A stretch of 33,781 bases of DNA from Nostocaceae cyanobacterium (lineage in GTDB: Bacteria > Cyanobacteriota > Cyanobacteriia > Cyanobacteriales > Nostocaceae). The notes under the pieces are model-generated. The model did not search any database and had not been told where the DNA came from. It saw only the letters and a list, made by a program, of their open reading frames with translations. The DNA lies in assembly GCA_030065825.1 (NCBI GenBank), contig JASJCY010000037.1:1-33781 (forward strand), in the 5' to 3' direction. Positions 14,978 through 24,299 of this stretch are shown piece by piece (positions within the stretch are counted from its first letter, which is position 1; every line of letters starts with the position of its first letter). A program made the translations under genes and the position numbers.

Positions 14978-15101
14978 CAATTCAAAATTCAAATTCAAAA
15001 TTCAAATTCAAAATTCAAAATTCAAAATTCAAAATTCAAAATTCAAAATTCAAAATTCAAAATTCAAAATTCAAAATTGGGCGCAAGCATTGCGCCCCTA
15101 C
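14978..15101 (+). repeat. ATTCAAA heptamer array and GGGCGCAAGCATTGCGCCC element
   Basis: About 100 bases of tandem ATTCAAA heptamers, with some six-base units, run from 14978 to 15078. They end in the palindromic element GGGCGCAAGCATTGCGCCC at 15079, followed by CTAC. The latter recurs at 15495, in the array 24873-25027 and, as a variant with AAAGCTT centre, twice near 22360-22420. Confidence 0.85.
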
Positions 15102-15123
15102 TAACTTTTAATTTCCATTCCCC

Positions 15124-15414
15124 ATGTATTCAGAAGTTTATTACCTGGTACGTTCAAAAGCAGATGGTCGTTATCTTACAGCTTATCCTAACCAAGATGG
15201 ATTAAGTTATCTGTTATTATTTAAAGAACATTTTGATGCCCTCTCTTACCTCAATACCCATGCTGGTGAACTAAGTAATCGCTTGGGGGTTGAATCAATT
15301 TCAGGTTCGCAAATCGGGGGTTTGTTAAAGCGTTGGGGTTTTAATGGTGTGGGTATTGTTATTGACCCATTGTTGCCTAAAATTGATTTTTTACAACATG
15401 GTGGTAATGGGTAA
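15124..15414 (+). CDS. Small conserved-looking protein of unknown function
   Basis: This 96-residue protein is not one I can name. It has ordinary amino-acid composition and no repeats, starts M-Y-S-E-V-Y-Y-L-V-R-S-K-A-D-G-R-Y-L, and has alternating strands and one helix, suggesting a small folded alpha/beta domain (inference). It lacks signal peptide and membrane segments. Codon use resembles its neighbours and it is framed by repeat blocks on both sides, which supports a maintained gene. The ATG at 15124 is the first in frame. It lies about 290 bases after the permease gene and convergent to purF, so no operon partner is evident. Confidence 0.7.
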   Translation: MYSEVYYLVRSKADGRYLTAYPNQDGLSYLLLFKEHFDALSYLNTHAGELSNRLGVESISGSQIGGLLKRWGFNGVGIVIDPLLPKIDFLQHGGNG

Positions 15415-15527
15415 TTGGTAATTGGTAATTGGTAATTGATAACTGTCAAAACAATTAAAAATTAAAAATTAAAAATTGGTAATTCCAAACTTATGGGCGC
15501 AAGCATTGCGCCCCTACTTGTGTCCAA
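15411..15527 (+). repeat. GGTAATT heptamers, AATTAAA repeats and palindrome between convergent genes
   Basis: GGTAATT heptamers (15411-15440), ATTAAAA repeats and the palindrome GGGCGCAAGCATTGCGCCC (15495-15513) fill the space between the small gene and purF. The palindrome lies just after the purF stop and could end transcripts from either side, but no T-run accompanies it. Confidence 0.7.
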
Positions 15528-17027
15528 CTACACTGGCACTTTTTCCAGCATCAATTTAGAACGCTTTACCTGTTGGGGAATAACTACGGGATAATCTCCA
15601 GTAAAGCAAGCAGAACAGAAATTATTAGTATCTTCTTGGGTAGTTTCTAGCATTCCTTCCCAACTTAGATATGCAAGGGAATCTACTCCAATTTGCTGGG
15701 CAATTTCTTTTACTGATTTACTTGCAGCAATTAATTGATCCTGAGTGTCAGTATCAATCCCATAGAAGCAAGGATGAGTCACAGGAGGAGAAGAAATCCG
15801 CATGTGTACTTCCACTGCACCTGCATCTCGTAAGGCTTTTACCAGTTTGCGGCTGGTAGTTCCCCGCACAATGGAATCATCGACGATAATTATCCTTTTA
15901 CCTTCTAGTACGTCTTTAAGGGGATTCAGCTTCATTTTGATGCCCGATTCCCGCATATGTTGGGTAGGCTGAATAAAGGTACGCCCCACGTAACGATTTT
16001 TAATCAGTCCTTCGGCGTAGGAAATACCAGAAGCTTGGGAAAAACCAATCGCCGCAGGTATACCAGAATCCGGTACGCCAAACACAATATCCGCATCCAC
16101 GGGAGACTCTTGGGCTAACCGTCGCCCTAAGCGCATCCGATAGGTATACAAACTTTCGTTGTGCATGATACTATCAGGACGGGCAAAGTAAATCATCTCG
16201 AAAATACACAACTTCTTTTGGGGTTTTTGACTCCAGTGGAAGGAAGCTAAACCTGCTTCTGTAATCCAAACCAATTCACCTGGTTCTACATCCCGTAGGT
16301 ACTCTGCCCCAATGATGTCTAAACCACAGGTTTCCGAAGCAAGGACGTAACGTGTGGGATTACCCGCCAAAGTCCCAATTACCAAGGGACGAATTCCATA
16401 GGAATCCCGCACACCCATTACACCCTCAGGTGTTGCTATAGTTAAACTAAATGCCCCGTGACAACGGTTAAAGGCGGCAACTGCACCTTCTAACCAATCG
16501 GCACCTTGATTAACCTCTTGGGCGATCGCCAAGGCTATCATTTCCGAATCCGTTGTTGTGACCAAGTTGCAGTTGTTGTGTAGTAGTTCCTCGCGCAACT
16601 GCATGGTATTGACTAAATTACCATTATGTGCTAAGGCAAGGTCACCTAAGCGGGTATGGACTACAGCGGGTTGGGCGTTACCTTTATGGCTGGAACCAGT
16701 TGTAGAATAGCGGGTGTGTCCAACAGCAAGGGTTCCAGGTAATTTTTCCAAAGTTGCTTCGCTAAAGACTTGGGAAACCAAACCCATGTCTTTGTGTAGG
16801 TGTACTTGTGTACCATCAAAGGTGGCAATGCCAGCTGATTCTTGACCCCGGTGTTGCAGGGCATATAATCCAAAATAAGTTAGTTTGGCTACATCTTCTG
16901 CTGGTGCATAGATACCAAAAACGCCACAGGCTTCTTCTGGCTTATCTAGTCGAGTTTCCTGGTGATTCATGAAGGTAAGATGCTGCTGGTTGGGATCGTC
17001 CGGAGTGATGGGATGGTTGGGAATCAT
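15528..17027 (-). CDS. purF: Amidophosphoribosyltransferase
   Basis: This 499-residue enzyme makes phosphoribosylamine from PRPP and glutamine, the first step of purine synthesis. A 33-residue leader, consistent with a cleaved propeptide, precedes the nucleophile C34 in E-E-A-C-G-V-F-G-I-Y. The N-terminal glutaminase domain holds L-Q-H-R-G-Q-E-S-A-G and the C-terminal phosphoribosyltransferase domain holds the PRPP motif I-I-I-V-D-D-S-I-V-R-G-T-T. Cysteines in C-S-A-C-F-T-G-D near the C-terminus fit the iron-sulphur cluster of the Bacillus-type enzyme. The start agrees with the leader length of other cyanobacterial PurF proteins. It follows purL on the same strand after about 170 bases, consistent with co-expression in purine synthesis. 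Confidence 0.97.
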   Translation of the reverse strand: MIPNHPITPDDPNQQHLTFMNHQETRLDKPEEACGVFGIYAPAEDVAKLTYFGLYALQHRGQESAGIATFDGTQVHLHKDMGLVSQVFSEATLEKLPGTLAVGHTRYSTTGSSHKGNAQPAVVHTRLGDLALAHNGNLVNTMQLREELLHNNCNLVTTTDSEMIALAIAQEVNQGADWLEGAVAAFNRCHGAFSLTIATPEGVMGVRDSYGIRPLVIGTLAGNPTRYVLASETCGLDIIGAEYLRDVEPGELVWITEAGLASFHWSQKPQKKLCIFEMIYFARPDSIMHNESLYTYRMRLGRRLAQESPVDADIVFGVPDSGIPAAIGFSQASGISYAEGLIKNRYVGRTFIQPTQHMRESGIKMKLNPLKDVLEGKRIIIVDDSIVRGTTSRKLVKALRDAGAVEVHMRISSPPVTHPCFYGIDTDTQDQLIAASKSVKEIAQQIGVDSLAYLSWEGMLETTQEDTNNFCSACFTGDYPVVIPQQVKRSKLMLEKVPV

Positions 17028-17194
17028 GCTAGCTTTGCTCCTGATGGGCTGTTCTAGTCATAGGTATTAAGTTCTATTAATGAATGGTTGAAGAAATCTT
17101 AATAAATCGTTAACCACTCCATTTAAACAGTACCGCAATTATGCTCAGGAAAGCCAATGAAGTCGGAAGAGTCAGGGAAAATTTATTAATTTTT

Positions 17195-20100
17195 TTATCT
17201 TTCATCAGCAGAGAAATAAGTGGCGAGACGGCTAGGAATGGCTTGGGAGTATGATTTACTCATCTGTTCAATGTTAACCTCGATCAATTTGATTTGGGTT
17301 AAATGTTGTTTATTTTTGATGGCAATTTGCAATCCGGTGCTATAATCACCAACCTTGCCAATCTTTTGCCAATCTGTACCCAAATGTGACTGTAAGTAGG
17401 ATTCCCAATTTTTTTGGTGCTTTGGTGCTACAGACACAAGAATTCTTGCCCCTCCTTCCCCAAAGAGGATTTCGTCGAAGCGTTGTGAGGGATTTTGTGG
17501 TAATTCCAAATTGATTTCGGCACCGAGGTTGCCAGAAATGCAAGATTCTGCTAATGCCACTGTCAAGCCACCTTCAGCACAATCATGTGCCGAACGCAGC
17601 CAACCTTGATCAATGCCATCCCGACAAACTTTTTGGACTCTACGTTCTAGGTCAAAATCTACCCGTGGCGGTTTTCCTGCCACAATACCGTGAATGGTGG
17701 CTAAATATTCGGAAGCACCAAGAGTAATTTGGGATTGTAAGGGTAAGCCCAGCAAATAAATAATATCACCATGGGATTGCCAGCCTTGGGGGCAAACTTT
17801 GCTGACATCAGATACCAAGCCTACCATACCCACAACGGGAGTGGGATAAATTGGTTGGGGATTACCTTGGGAATCGAGGGTTTCGTTGTAAAGGGAGACA
17901 TTTCCGCCAGTTACGGGAGTTTCTAGTTCTCTACAACCTTCTGCCAATCCGCGACAAGCCTCTGCTAATTGCCAGTAACCAATGGGTTTTTCCGGACTGC
18001 CAAAATTGAGGTTATCAGTCACTGCTAGGGGTTGGGCACCTACACAGGATAAATTCCGCGCTGCTTCTGCAACTACTGCCTTTGCCCCTTCATAGGGGTC
18101 GAGATATACATAGCGAGAGTTACAATCTACCGTGGCTGCTATACCTGATTTTAGATTTTGGATTTTAGATTTTGGATTGGGAATTTGTTCCAAGGGACGT
18201 AAGCGAATTACCGCTGCGTCAGCACCTCCAGGAAGCACGACACTGTTGTTTTGGACTTGATGGTCATATTGGCGATAAACCCAACTTTTAGAGGCGATTG
18301 TAGGGGTGTCTAGCAGGGTTAATAAAATATCATTCCAACTGTGCTGGCGTCCTTGAATTTCTATCCCTTCATGACTACAAGTAGGTAAAGAATCTGCTGT
18401 CCATTCCCAAGCCTTCTTTGCATATTCTGGTGCTTCTGTCAATACCTCCCGTTCATATAATGGTGTATCATCAGCCAAAGCGGTAGCAGGTATTTCTGCG
18501 GCGATTTTACCTCGGAATAGAATCCGCACCGTTGGTTCCTCAATTACCTCTCCTGCGACAACTGCATGGAGTCCCCAACGGTGGAAAATGTCAATTAGTT
18601 CTTGTTCTCGTCCCTTATGGGCAACAAATAACATCCTTTCTTGGGACTCAGAAAGCAAATATTCATAGGGAACCATTCCAAACTCCCGCACGGGAATTTT
18701 ATCCAAATCCAATTCAATCCCTACTCCACCTTTAGCAGCCATTTCTGAGGTAGAACAGGTAATCCCAGCTGCACCCATATCCTGTGCAGCCACAACCGCA
18801 CCAGTTTTAAATGCTTCCAGACAAGCTTCAATCAAAGACTTTTCCAAGAAAGGATCTCCCACCTGCACCGCTGGACGGTCATCCATGGAACCATCACTCA
18901 GTTCCGCACTGGCAAAACTGGCACCACCCATACCATCCCTTCCGGTAGTAGAACCAACATACAGCACCGGGTTACCAATACCCGCAGCCCCAGATTTAAC
19001 AATTTCTGGAGTTGACATTAATCCCATTGCCATAGCGTTTACCAGGGGATTTCCGGAGTAAGCAGGGTTAAAATATACCTCCCCGCCAACAGTAGGCACT
19101 CCCACACAGTTATGGGTAACAATGCCAGAAGTGGTGACAAATAGGTGTGTATTGTCTACTTCCACATCGTAGACATCACATTCGTCAACGCTATGAACTT
19201 CGAGACTGGTAATTTTTACCACATCTATATCATCCGCAGATTGACGAAAATGGGTAAAAGAATATTTTTTCCCCTCATAGCGTCCATTAGCTGTGGCTAA
19301 TTCTACAGGACATTCTTGACTGTAAACCTTAGCTAAAGCTTGGATTTCAGAAAAATTATGAACTTCTAACTGCCATAATGGTAGGGGAGGATGCTGACCA
19401 CCTTTGATGCCTGTTGTTGATGCTGGACGGCGATCAATGTATGGGATTGCTCCTTGATTTTGAATCAATGCTACTGTTTGATCAAACAGCTTACGGCTAG
19501 TGGTAGCAAAACTGATTTTGCCATGATTACTATAAGTTTTGGTGGTCAGGGAACGATCACCGTGCAACAATCCTTTTAAAGCTTCACGCTGTAAGGTTGC
19601 AGACCATTTGAACACAAAAGCCGGAAAAGCCTTACTGTTTGCCCTAATACCACATTGCCATACATTTTTCAAGATATGCCCAAATAGCCAAGAAGTGGCA
19701 CATACAGCAATTGTGGTAGATCGTTTTTCCACACGGGGACGAAGTCCTAAACTTTTGAGTCCTTGCACCACATCATTGACATATTCTGCTTCATGTCGGG
19801 CAAAGGTAAAAATGATTTTGTAGGTGTTACCGTTAGGAGATATACATCCCGATGACAAGTAGTAGCCAAGTAAGCGGGCAAATTCCGCATCTGGTTCAAT
19901 AACTGCCTTCATGTAATTTGCTTTCCCGCGACGGAACAAGCAAACCTGAGTCCGCTCAACATCCAGAACCGTCTCTAAATTGAGAAAATGACAAAGGGGA
20001 AATCTACCAGTTTTCAGATATTGATGGCGTTTACTGACATCCGGTTCAATCAATCGTAAAGCATTGCGCACAACATCCGTTACTTGCCAATATTCTGGTA

Positions 20101-21019
20101 ATTGTACGTAAGCATCTGCATACTCTTTGACATCCAAAGCAGCCAATAAATCCAGTGCTGAAACCGCTGCATCTGTTGATTGTGGTAGGGATGTGAGTAT
20201 TGGCAATTCTTGACCGACTTCCAAAGACTGGGCAGGGCAAACATCCCAATCACCACGGTAACGTATTAACATTGGATGGTCTGGGGTAACAGTCAGGGTA
20301 CGTCCCAAGGAAGTACGGATTTCAATCAGGGTTTTGCTGGTGCGCTTAAATACCCTCCGCACCCGCTGCCAACAGCTAGAGTGAGTATCAGGATTTACCG
20401 AAAGGGTTTCCACCGCTACAGTATCGTCTAATTCCAGGGTTGTGTAACTACTGTGTAGCCGCGATTCCACAAAATTGCCAATGGTGTCAAAATGTACACT
20501 CTTGCCATCGCGCCAAATAAATGTCTCACTCCCAACTAAGCAATTACCATAATGGGCTATCCCAGCCACAACACCGCTAAACAGTCGTTGAGTTTTCGGG
20601 TCTTCTAAGGAACCAAAGCGCAAAGAATTTAAAATGGCAATGGGACGGGCACCCATGGTAAATATATCTCTGAGAATACCACCAACCCCCGTAGCTGCTC
20701 CTTGGAAAGGTTCAATAGCTGAAGGATGGTTATGGGATTCAATTTTAAACGCCAGCCTCAGTCCATCACCTAAGTCTACAACCCCAGCATTTTCACCAGG
20801 ACCAACAAGAATGCGTGAACCTGTGGTGGGAAATTGTTTGAGTAAAGGACGGGAATTCTTGTAACAGCAATGTTCTGACCACATTACCCCAAACATTCCC
20901 AGTTCAGCTTTATTGGGATGACGTCCCAAACGACGGACTATTTCTTGATATTCTTCCGGCTTGATACCTTCTGCTGCGATTTCTTGGGGCGAAAATGGTG
21001 TTTCGGGGGTAAAGGTCAT
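17195..21019 (-). CDS. purL: FGAM synthase subunit PurL, interrupted by an intein
   Basis: This 1274-codon gene encodes phosphoribosylformylglycinamidine synthase, large (ATP-using) subunit, fourth step of purine synthesis; small bacterial-type PurL works with PurQ and PurS. The host protein is residues 1-159 plus 638-1274, 796 residues, the normal size. Family motifs include [21 protein letters not shown] and, after splicing, [14 protein letters not shown] second half with [14 protein letters not shown] follows. A short stretch between R-P-L-E-Q and G-I-A-A-T is encoded by an AT-rich repeat (18148-18181). The intein is described separately; without splicing the enzyme should be inactive. purF follows on the same strand. 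Confidence 0.96.
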   Translation of the reverse strand: MTFTPETPFSPQEIAAEGIKPEEYQEIVRRLGRHPNKAELGMFGVMWSEHCCYKNSRPLLKQFPTTGSRILVGPGENAGVVDLGDGLRLAFKIESHNHPSAIEPFQGAATGVGGILRDIFTMGARPIAILNSLRFGSLEDPKTQRLFSGVVAGIAHYGNCLVGSETFIWRDGKSVHFDTIGNFVESRLHSSYTTLELDDTVAVETLSVNPDTHSSCWQRVRRVFKRTSKTLIEIRTSLGRTLTVTPDHPMLIRYRGDWDVCPAQSLEVGQELPILTSLPQSTDAAVSALDLLAALDVKEYADAYVQLPEYWQVTDVVRNALRLIEPDVSKRHQYLKTGRFPLCHFLNLETVLDVERTQVCLFRRGKANYMKAVIEPDAEFARLLGYYLSSGCISPNGNTYKIIFTFARHEAEYVNDVVQGLKSLGLRPRVEKRSTTIAVCATSWLFGHILKNVWQCGIRANSKAFPAFVFKWSATLQREALKGLLHGDRSLTTKTYSNHGKISFATTSRKLFDQTVALIQNQGAIPYIDRRPASTTGIKGGQHPPLPLWQLEVHNFSEIQALAKVYSQECPVELATANGRYEGKKYSFTHFRQSADDIDVVKITSLEVHSVDECDVYDVEVDNTHLFVTTSGIVTHNCVGVPTVGGEVYFNPAYSGNPLVNAMAMGLMSTPEIVKSGAAGIGNPVLYVGSTTGRDGMGGASFASAELSDGSMDDRPAVQVGDPFLEKSLIEACLEAFKTGAVVAAQDMGAAGITCSTSEMAAKGGVGIELDLDKIPVREFGMVPYEYLLSESQERMLFVAHKGREQELIDIFHRWGLHAVVAGEVIEEPTVRILFRGKIAAEIPATALADDTPLYEREVLTEAPEYAKKAWEWTADSLPTCSHEGIEIQGRQHSWNDILLTLLDTPTIASKSWVYRQYDHQVQNNSVVLPGGADAAVIRLRPLEQIPNPKSKIQNLKSGIAATVDCNSRYVYLDPYEGAKAVVAEAARNLSCVGAQPLAVTDNLNFGSPEKPIGYWQLAEACRGLAEGCRELETPVTGGNVSLYNETLDSQGNPQPIYPTPVVGMVGLVSDVSKVCPQGWQSHGDIIYLLGLPLQSQITLGASEYLATIHGIVAGKPPRVDFDLERRVQKVCRDGIDQGWLRSAHDCAEGGLTVALAESCISGNLGAEINLELPQNPSQRFDEILFGEGGARILVSVAPKHQKNWESYLQSHLGTDWQKIGKVGDYSTGLQIAIKNKQHLTQIKLIEVNIEQMSKSYSQAIPSRLATYFSADER
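18148..18181 (-). repeat. AATCCAAAATCTAAAATC repeat inside purL
   Basis: Read on the minus strand, a tract of AATCCAAAATC/TAAAATC units encodes [12 protein letters not shown] within PurL, just before [11 protein letters not shown]. The sequence has the same look as the AT-rich heptamer repeats found between genes here, and the residues lack the character of the surrounding enzyme. It keeps the reading frame. Confidence 0.75.
19109..20542 (-). mobile_element. Intein in PurL (478 residues) with degenerate LAGLIDADG endonuclease
   Basis: PurL residues 160-637 are foreign to the enzyme and flanked by Asn159 and Cys638. The first residue is Cys (C-L-V-G-S-E-T, splicing block A). Block B is T-V-T-P-D-H-P with His89 of the intein. 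The end is [17 protein letters not shown], then G-I-V-T-H-N (blocks F and G), with penultimate His, terminal Asn and +1 Cys: all residues for standard class 1 splicing. The middle has a dodecapeptide endonuclease: L-L-G-Y-Y-L-S-S-G (224-232), preceding [10 protein letters not shown], and L-K-G-L-L-H-G-D-R (322-330). The acidic residue expected before the final Gly of the first motif is Ser, and the final Gly of the second is Arg, so DNA cutting is probably lost while splicing is kept. Confidence 0.92.
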
Positions 21020-21159
21020 GGGAATTATGCACCAAGGGGACAGAGCATTATTTTACCAGTCCTGGGAATGGCGAGTGGAAAGTCCTTCGGCATATAATTC
21101 AAAATTCAATAGTTTTGAACTACGGATATGTGATTTAAATCACTAGTACTTATGATTGA

Positions 21160-21280
21160 GATCCTACGCTGATAATGGACGGATAGGCATAATAGTAAGC
21201 GATAAATCAACTCTAGCCGAGTCATTAATAGGGAACACATTAAGTGCCGACAGTTACCAATAGATAATTGTCGGTTTTTT
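21160..21280 (+). ncRNA. Candidate small RNA upstream of purL (strand opposite)
   Basis: No gene on the plus strand explains the strong terminator at 21247-21280. Possible -10 hexamers GATAAT (21171-21176) and CATAAT (about 21190) lie 70-100 bases upstream, though -35 matches are poor. A transcript starting there would be roughly 80-110 bases, would contain a small ACTC-TAGCC-GAGT hairpin and would run away from purL. The limits are uncertain and the RNA family is not recognised. Confidence 0.35.
21247..21280 (+). terminator. Strong intrinsic terminator, no obvious upstream gene
   Basis: CCGACAGTTACC pairs with GATAATTGTCGG around an AATA loop (12 positions, one mismatch and one G-T pair), followed directly by TTTTTT. 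A T-run is present only on the plus-strand side, so it acts rightward. The last 23 bases of this structure, including the T-run, are repeated at 21449-21471. Confidence 0.75.
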
Positions 21281-21793
21281 GTATGCCAGAAATAACTAGC
21301 CTCCAAATCAATGCTCTAGCCCCTCATTTCTCGTTTCTCGTTCCTTGCCTCTGGCAAGGAATGCAGCGATTGAGGCTCCTGCCTCAAATCCTGGCGGTCG
21401 CTGGGAGCCTCTGGTGAGTGCACCTCCAGGCTAGAGCCTAGAAACGAGAGATAATTGTCGGTTTTTTGTATTACTGAGGGCGAATGGGGATTTTAAAGCC
21501 TCTGGACTTGTAGGAGACAGGTTTACCCACAGAGGTTCCTGGTATACTTGTTGACTTGACAAACATCCTCTAAGGGCGCGGAAACCGCGCCCCTACAATT
21601 TGGGATGATTTATTTTTTGGTATCATAAACATGCTCTTGACCCGTTGTTGTTAAATATCCCCACGACCTGTTAGTAACTTGACAGACATGGTGCCACAGC
21701 CACTAGCAAGTGTGGGGATGTTATGTTCAAACTACAATTATTATCAACTCTCCCTGCTTTGAAGAACAAGGATTCCTAAGGGCACACTTGGAA
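21281..21793. other. Gene-free stretch with dispersed hairpins
   Basis: It holds a block of nested hairpins (about 21325-21447: CCTTGCC/GGCAAGG, TTGAGGC/GCCTCAA, CTCGTTTC/GAAACGAG), the copy of the terminator tail at 21449-21471, and the palindrome GGCGCGG-AAA-CCGCGCCCCTAC (21578-21598). A long-range stem TCCCCAC (about 21658) / GTGGGGA (about 21713) lies before the apcD stop. No coding frame was supported. Confidence 0.55.
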
Positions 21794-22279
21794 CTAAGAC
21801 AAGGATTGAATGATGAAATCGAAGTATGGTGCTGCTTCTTGGGCATCTTCTGCATTTAGCAATTGCAGGGAGGCTGTTTTCAAACATTTGATGGCTTCTA
21901 CCATACCAGGTAGAGGTACTCCGAGGGAATTGTACATTTCCCTAGCACCAACTATACCAATTGTGTCTATTGGTTCTTTGTCTCCAGCTAATACACCATA
22001 GGTAACAAGGCGTAAGTACCAACCAAAATCACGGATACATTGGGCACGTTCTTTTCGTCCGTAAGCATTACCACCTGGGGCGATAAAATCAGGACGCTTC
22101 TGCCATAATTGTTTGGTAGCTTCCTGGACTATCTTTTTCTCATTTTCGGTGAGAGTGGTGACAATGCGCATCCGCTGTTCACCAGTCTTGAGAAAGTTTT
22201 TGATACTCTCTAATTCACCGCTGCTAGGATAACGCAGTTCGTCGTCGGCTTGAACAATAACTTTGCTTACTACAGTCAT
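21794..22279 (-). CDS. apcD: Allophycocyanin B alpha subunit ApcD
   Basis: This 161-residue phycobiliprotein is a terminal emitter of the phycobilisome core and passes energy mainly towards photosystem I (known for ApcD). The start at 22279 ([18 protein letters not shown]) is the usual one; an in-frame start five codons earlier is atypical. The chromophore-binding Cys81 is in [11 protein letters not shown]. The segments [13 protein letters not shown] and [10 protein letters not shown] separate ApcD from ApcA and ApcF in my memory of the family. It is alone, with no other phycobilisome genes near, as is normal for apcD. Confidence 0.9.
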   Translation of the reverse strand: MTVVSKVIVQADDELRYPSSGELESIKNFLKTGEQRMRIVTTLTENEKKIVQEATKQLWQKRPDFIAPGGNAYGRKERAQCIRDFGWYLRLVTYGVLAGDKEPIDTIGIVGAREMYNSLGVPLPGMVEAIKCLKTASLQLLNAEDAQEAAPYFDFIIQSLS

Positions 22280-22339
22280 GATTTTTGCAATCACACTAAA
22301 TATTATTTGCTAGTTTAGCGAGTCTTGAGTACACAAGGG

Positions 22340-22566
22340 AAGGTGTGGAGGAGTTTGTAGGGGCGCAAAGCTTGCGCCCACCAGGTGCGGAGTTTGTAGG
22401 GGCGCAAAGCTTGCGCCCAAGAGTTATGAGTTAGGAGTTAAGAGTGGAGAGGGGGAAGAGGGGAAGAGGGGAAGAGGGGGAAGAGGGGGAAGAGGGGGAA
22501 GAGGGGGAAGAGGGGGAGTAGATTTTAACTAATGACAAATGACAAATGACAAATGACAAATGACAA
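22340..22566 (+). repeat. Palindromes, G-rich repeat and AATGACA heptamers upstream of rlmD
   Basis: Two copies of GGAGTTTGTAGGGGCGCAAAG (paired with CTTTGCGCCC-like arms) lie at about 22350-22420. A purine tract of GAAGAGGGG repeats spans 22447-22518, and five AATGACA heptamers span 22531-22566. The last heptamer supplies the start codon of the methyltransferase gene. ATGs occur every seven bases, but only the last is followed by an open frame. Confidence 0.85.
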
Positions 22567-23969
22567 ATTGGCGACAAGGTGAATTAATTGAAGTGACGAT
22601 CGCAAATTTGAGCGATACTGGTGATGGTGTGGGACGCTGGCAGGGACGGGTAGTATTTGTTGGCGATACTGTACCGGGCGATCGCGCTATGGTGCGTTTG
22701 GTACGGGTAAAATCCCAATATGCCCACGGCAAACTCCACCAGCTCCTGCAACCATCTCCCCACCGCATTCGACCTCATTGTATTGTTGCTGATAAGTGCG
22801 GCGGTTGTCAGTGGCAACACATAGATTATCAGTATCAATTAGAAGCCAAACGCCAGCAAGTGATCCAAGCTTTAGAACGCATTGGCGGTTTTGTGAATCC
22901 CCCAGTAGATCCCGTATTAGCTGGTGAATCTGATTTGAATTATCGCAATAAAGCTACTTACCCCATCGGTTTATCTGCAACGGGACAGGTACAAGCGGGT
23001 TATTACCAAAAAGGTAGCCACAAATTAGTTAATTTAAATCAATGCCCTGTGCAAGACTCTCGCTTAAATCCTTTATTAGCACAAGTCAAGCAGGATATCC
23101 AAAAGCGGGGTTGGGAACCATACAACGAACAACGTCACACTGGGTTAATTCGTCATCTTGGTTTACGTATTGGTCGCCGTACCGGGGAAATTTTACTTAC
23201 CCTCGTCGTAAAAGATTGGATTATACCAGGGATTGTCGAACAAGCACAAGAGTGGTTAGACCACTATCCCCCATTAGTGGGAGTGATGTTAAACCGTAAT
23301 AACCACCGCACTAATGCCATTTTTGGCAACGAAACTCGTTGTATGGCAGGAGTTCCCTATCTGCGAGAAAAATTCGCCCTTTTGGAATTTCAAGTACGAG
23401 GGGATACGTTTTTTCAAGTTTATACAGAGGTAGCAGAGGCACTATTGCAAGAAATTCAATCGGAGTTAAATTTACAAGGTAATGAAATACTGCTTGATGC
23501 CTATTGTGGCATTGGAACTTTAACTTTACCACTGGCAAAAAAAGCACATCATGCTACAGGGTTGGAAGTGCAAAGCTCAGCAGTGGAACAAGCAATTTTC
23601 AATGCCCAAATTAACGGTATTAAAAATGTTACTTTCCATACTGGAACAGTAGAAAAATTACTGCCACAAATGGATATTAAACCAGATATAGTGTTACTAG
23701 ATCCCCCACGCAAAGGATGCGATCGCGCTGTGATTGACGCCTTACTAGCATCGAAACCTGACCGCATCGTTTACGTCAGTTGTAAAGTAGCCACCCTGGC
23801 ACGGGATCTGAAATTACTGTGCCAAGATGGTGAATATACCCTAGTGCGGGTACAACCCGCTGATTTCTTTCCCCAAACTGCTCATGTGGAAGCAGCTGCC
23901 TTTGTGGTGCGTTCCCATTTGGTTAAAGATACTGAATTGATCCGCAAAACACAACTTCACAATTTGTAG
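22560..23969 (+). CDS. rlmD: 23S rRNA (uracil-C5)-methyltransferase, RlmD type
   Basis: This 469-residue enzyme transfers methyl from SAM to a uracil C5 in rRNA. An N-terminal TRAM domain (about 1-60) binds RNA. An iron-sulphur cluster is indicated by C74-x5-C80-x2-C83 and C162, the canonical spacing. The methyltransferase fold has D-A-Y-C-G-I-G-T-L-T-L-P, L-L-D-P-P-R-K-G-C and the catalytic-cysteine motif Y-V-S-C-K-V-A-T-L-A-R-D-L. The exact target (U1939 for E. coli RlmD, U747 or tRNA U54 in relatives) cannot be fixed from sequence, and some family members do more than one site. The start is embedded in heptamer repeats with no Shine-Dalgarno, yet translation from 22560 gives a standard TRAM start. 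Confidence 0.88.
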   Translation: MTNWRQGELIEVTIANLSDTGDGVGRWQGRVVFVGDTVPGDRAMVRLVRVKSQYAHGKLHQLLQPSPHRIRPHCIVADKCGGCQWQHIDYQYQLEAKRQQVIQALERIGGFVNPPVDPVLAGESDLNYRNKATYPIGLSATGQVQAGYYQKGSHKLVNLNQCPVQDSRLNPLLAQVKQDIQKRGWEPYNEQRHTGLIRHLGLRIGRRTGEILLTLVVKDWIIPGIVEQAQEWLDHYPPLVGVMLNRNNHRTNAIFGNETRCMAGVPYLREKFALLEFQVRGDTFFQVYTEVAEALLQEIQSELNLQGNEILLDAYCGIGTLTLPLAKKAHHATGLEVQSSAVEQAIFNAQINGIKNVTFHTGTVEKLLPQMDIKPDIVLLDPPRKGCDRAVIDALLASKPDRIVYVSCKVATLARDLKLLCQDGEYTLVRVQPADFFPQTAHVEAAAFVVRSHLVKDTELIRKTQLHNL

Positions 23970-24299
23970 TCTAGTGCATCATCAAAATGCTAGAATCGAA
24001 TTGGTCTAGAAATATAAATCCATTTTTGTAAACAAATTGAAGTTGCATAGACTCTCAAAAAAGATAATTGGGTAGTTGAAATTTGAATAAATACCTAACC
24101 GCATTTGCACCTTGAATTTAAGCAATTTTATTTAAATTTATGTCACCTAATATCATCCATCAGAGTCAATGCACCCTAGCATTTTTAAAACTGAGTTGTA
24201 TATAAGACAACAAGGCACACGACCACCTCTATTTATATCAGGGTGCTTGTGACACCAGACTGATGTCTAGCTAACTCTGAAAGCTACGGGGTTTCTCTT
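23970..24299. other. Gene-free, AT-rich stretch
   Basis: No coding frame, tRNA or array was seen. CACCCT (about 24172) and AGGGTG (about 24240) are distant complementary arms. It probably holds the promoter of the downstream regulator, but no convincing -35/-10 pair was found. Confidence 0.4.

Noticed and set aside
20961-21146. 61-residue plus-strand frame spanning the purL start
   Set aside because: It begins inside purL antisense, has no ribosome site or domain, and ends in low-complexity repeat sequence.
21658-21719. Structured RNA from the TCCCCAC/GTGGGGA stem
   Set aside because: Only seven base pairs over a loop of about 48 bases; no terminator or known RNA motif, so chance pairing cannot be excluded.
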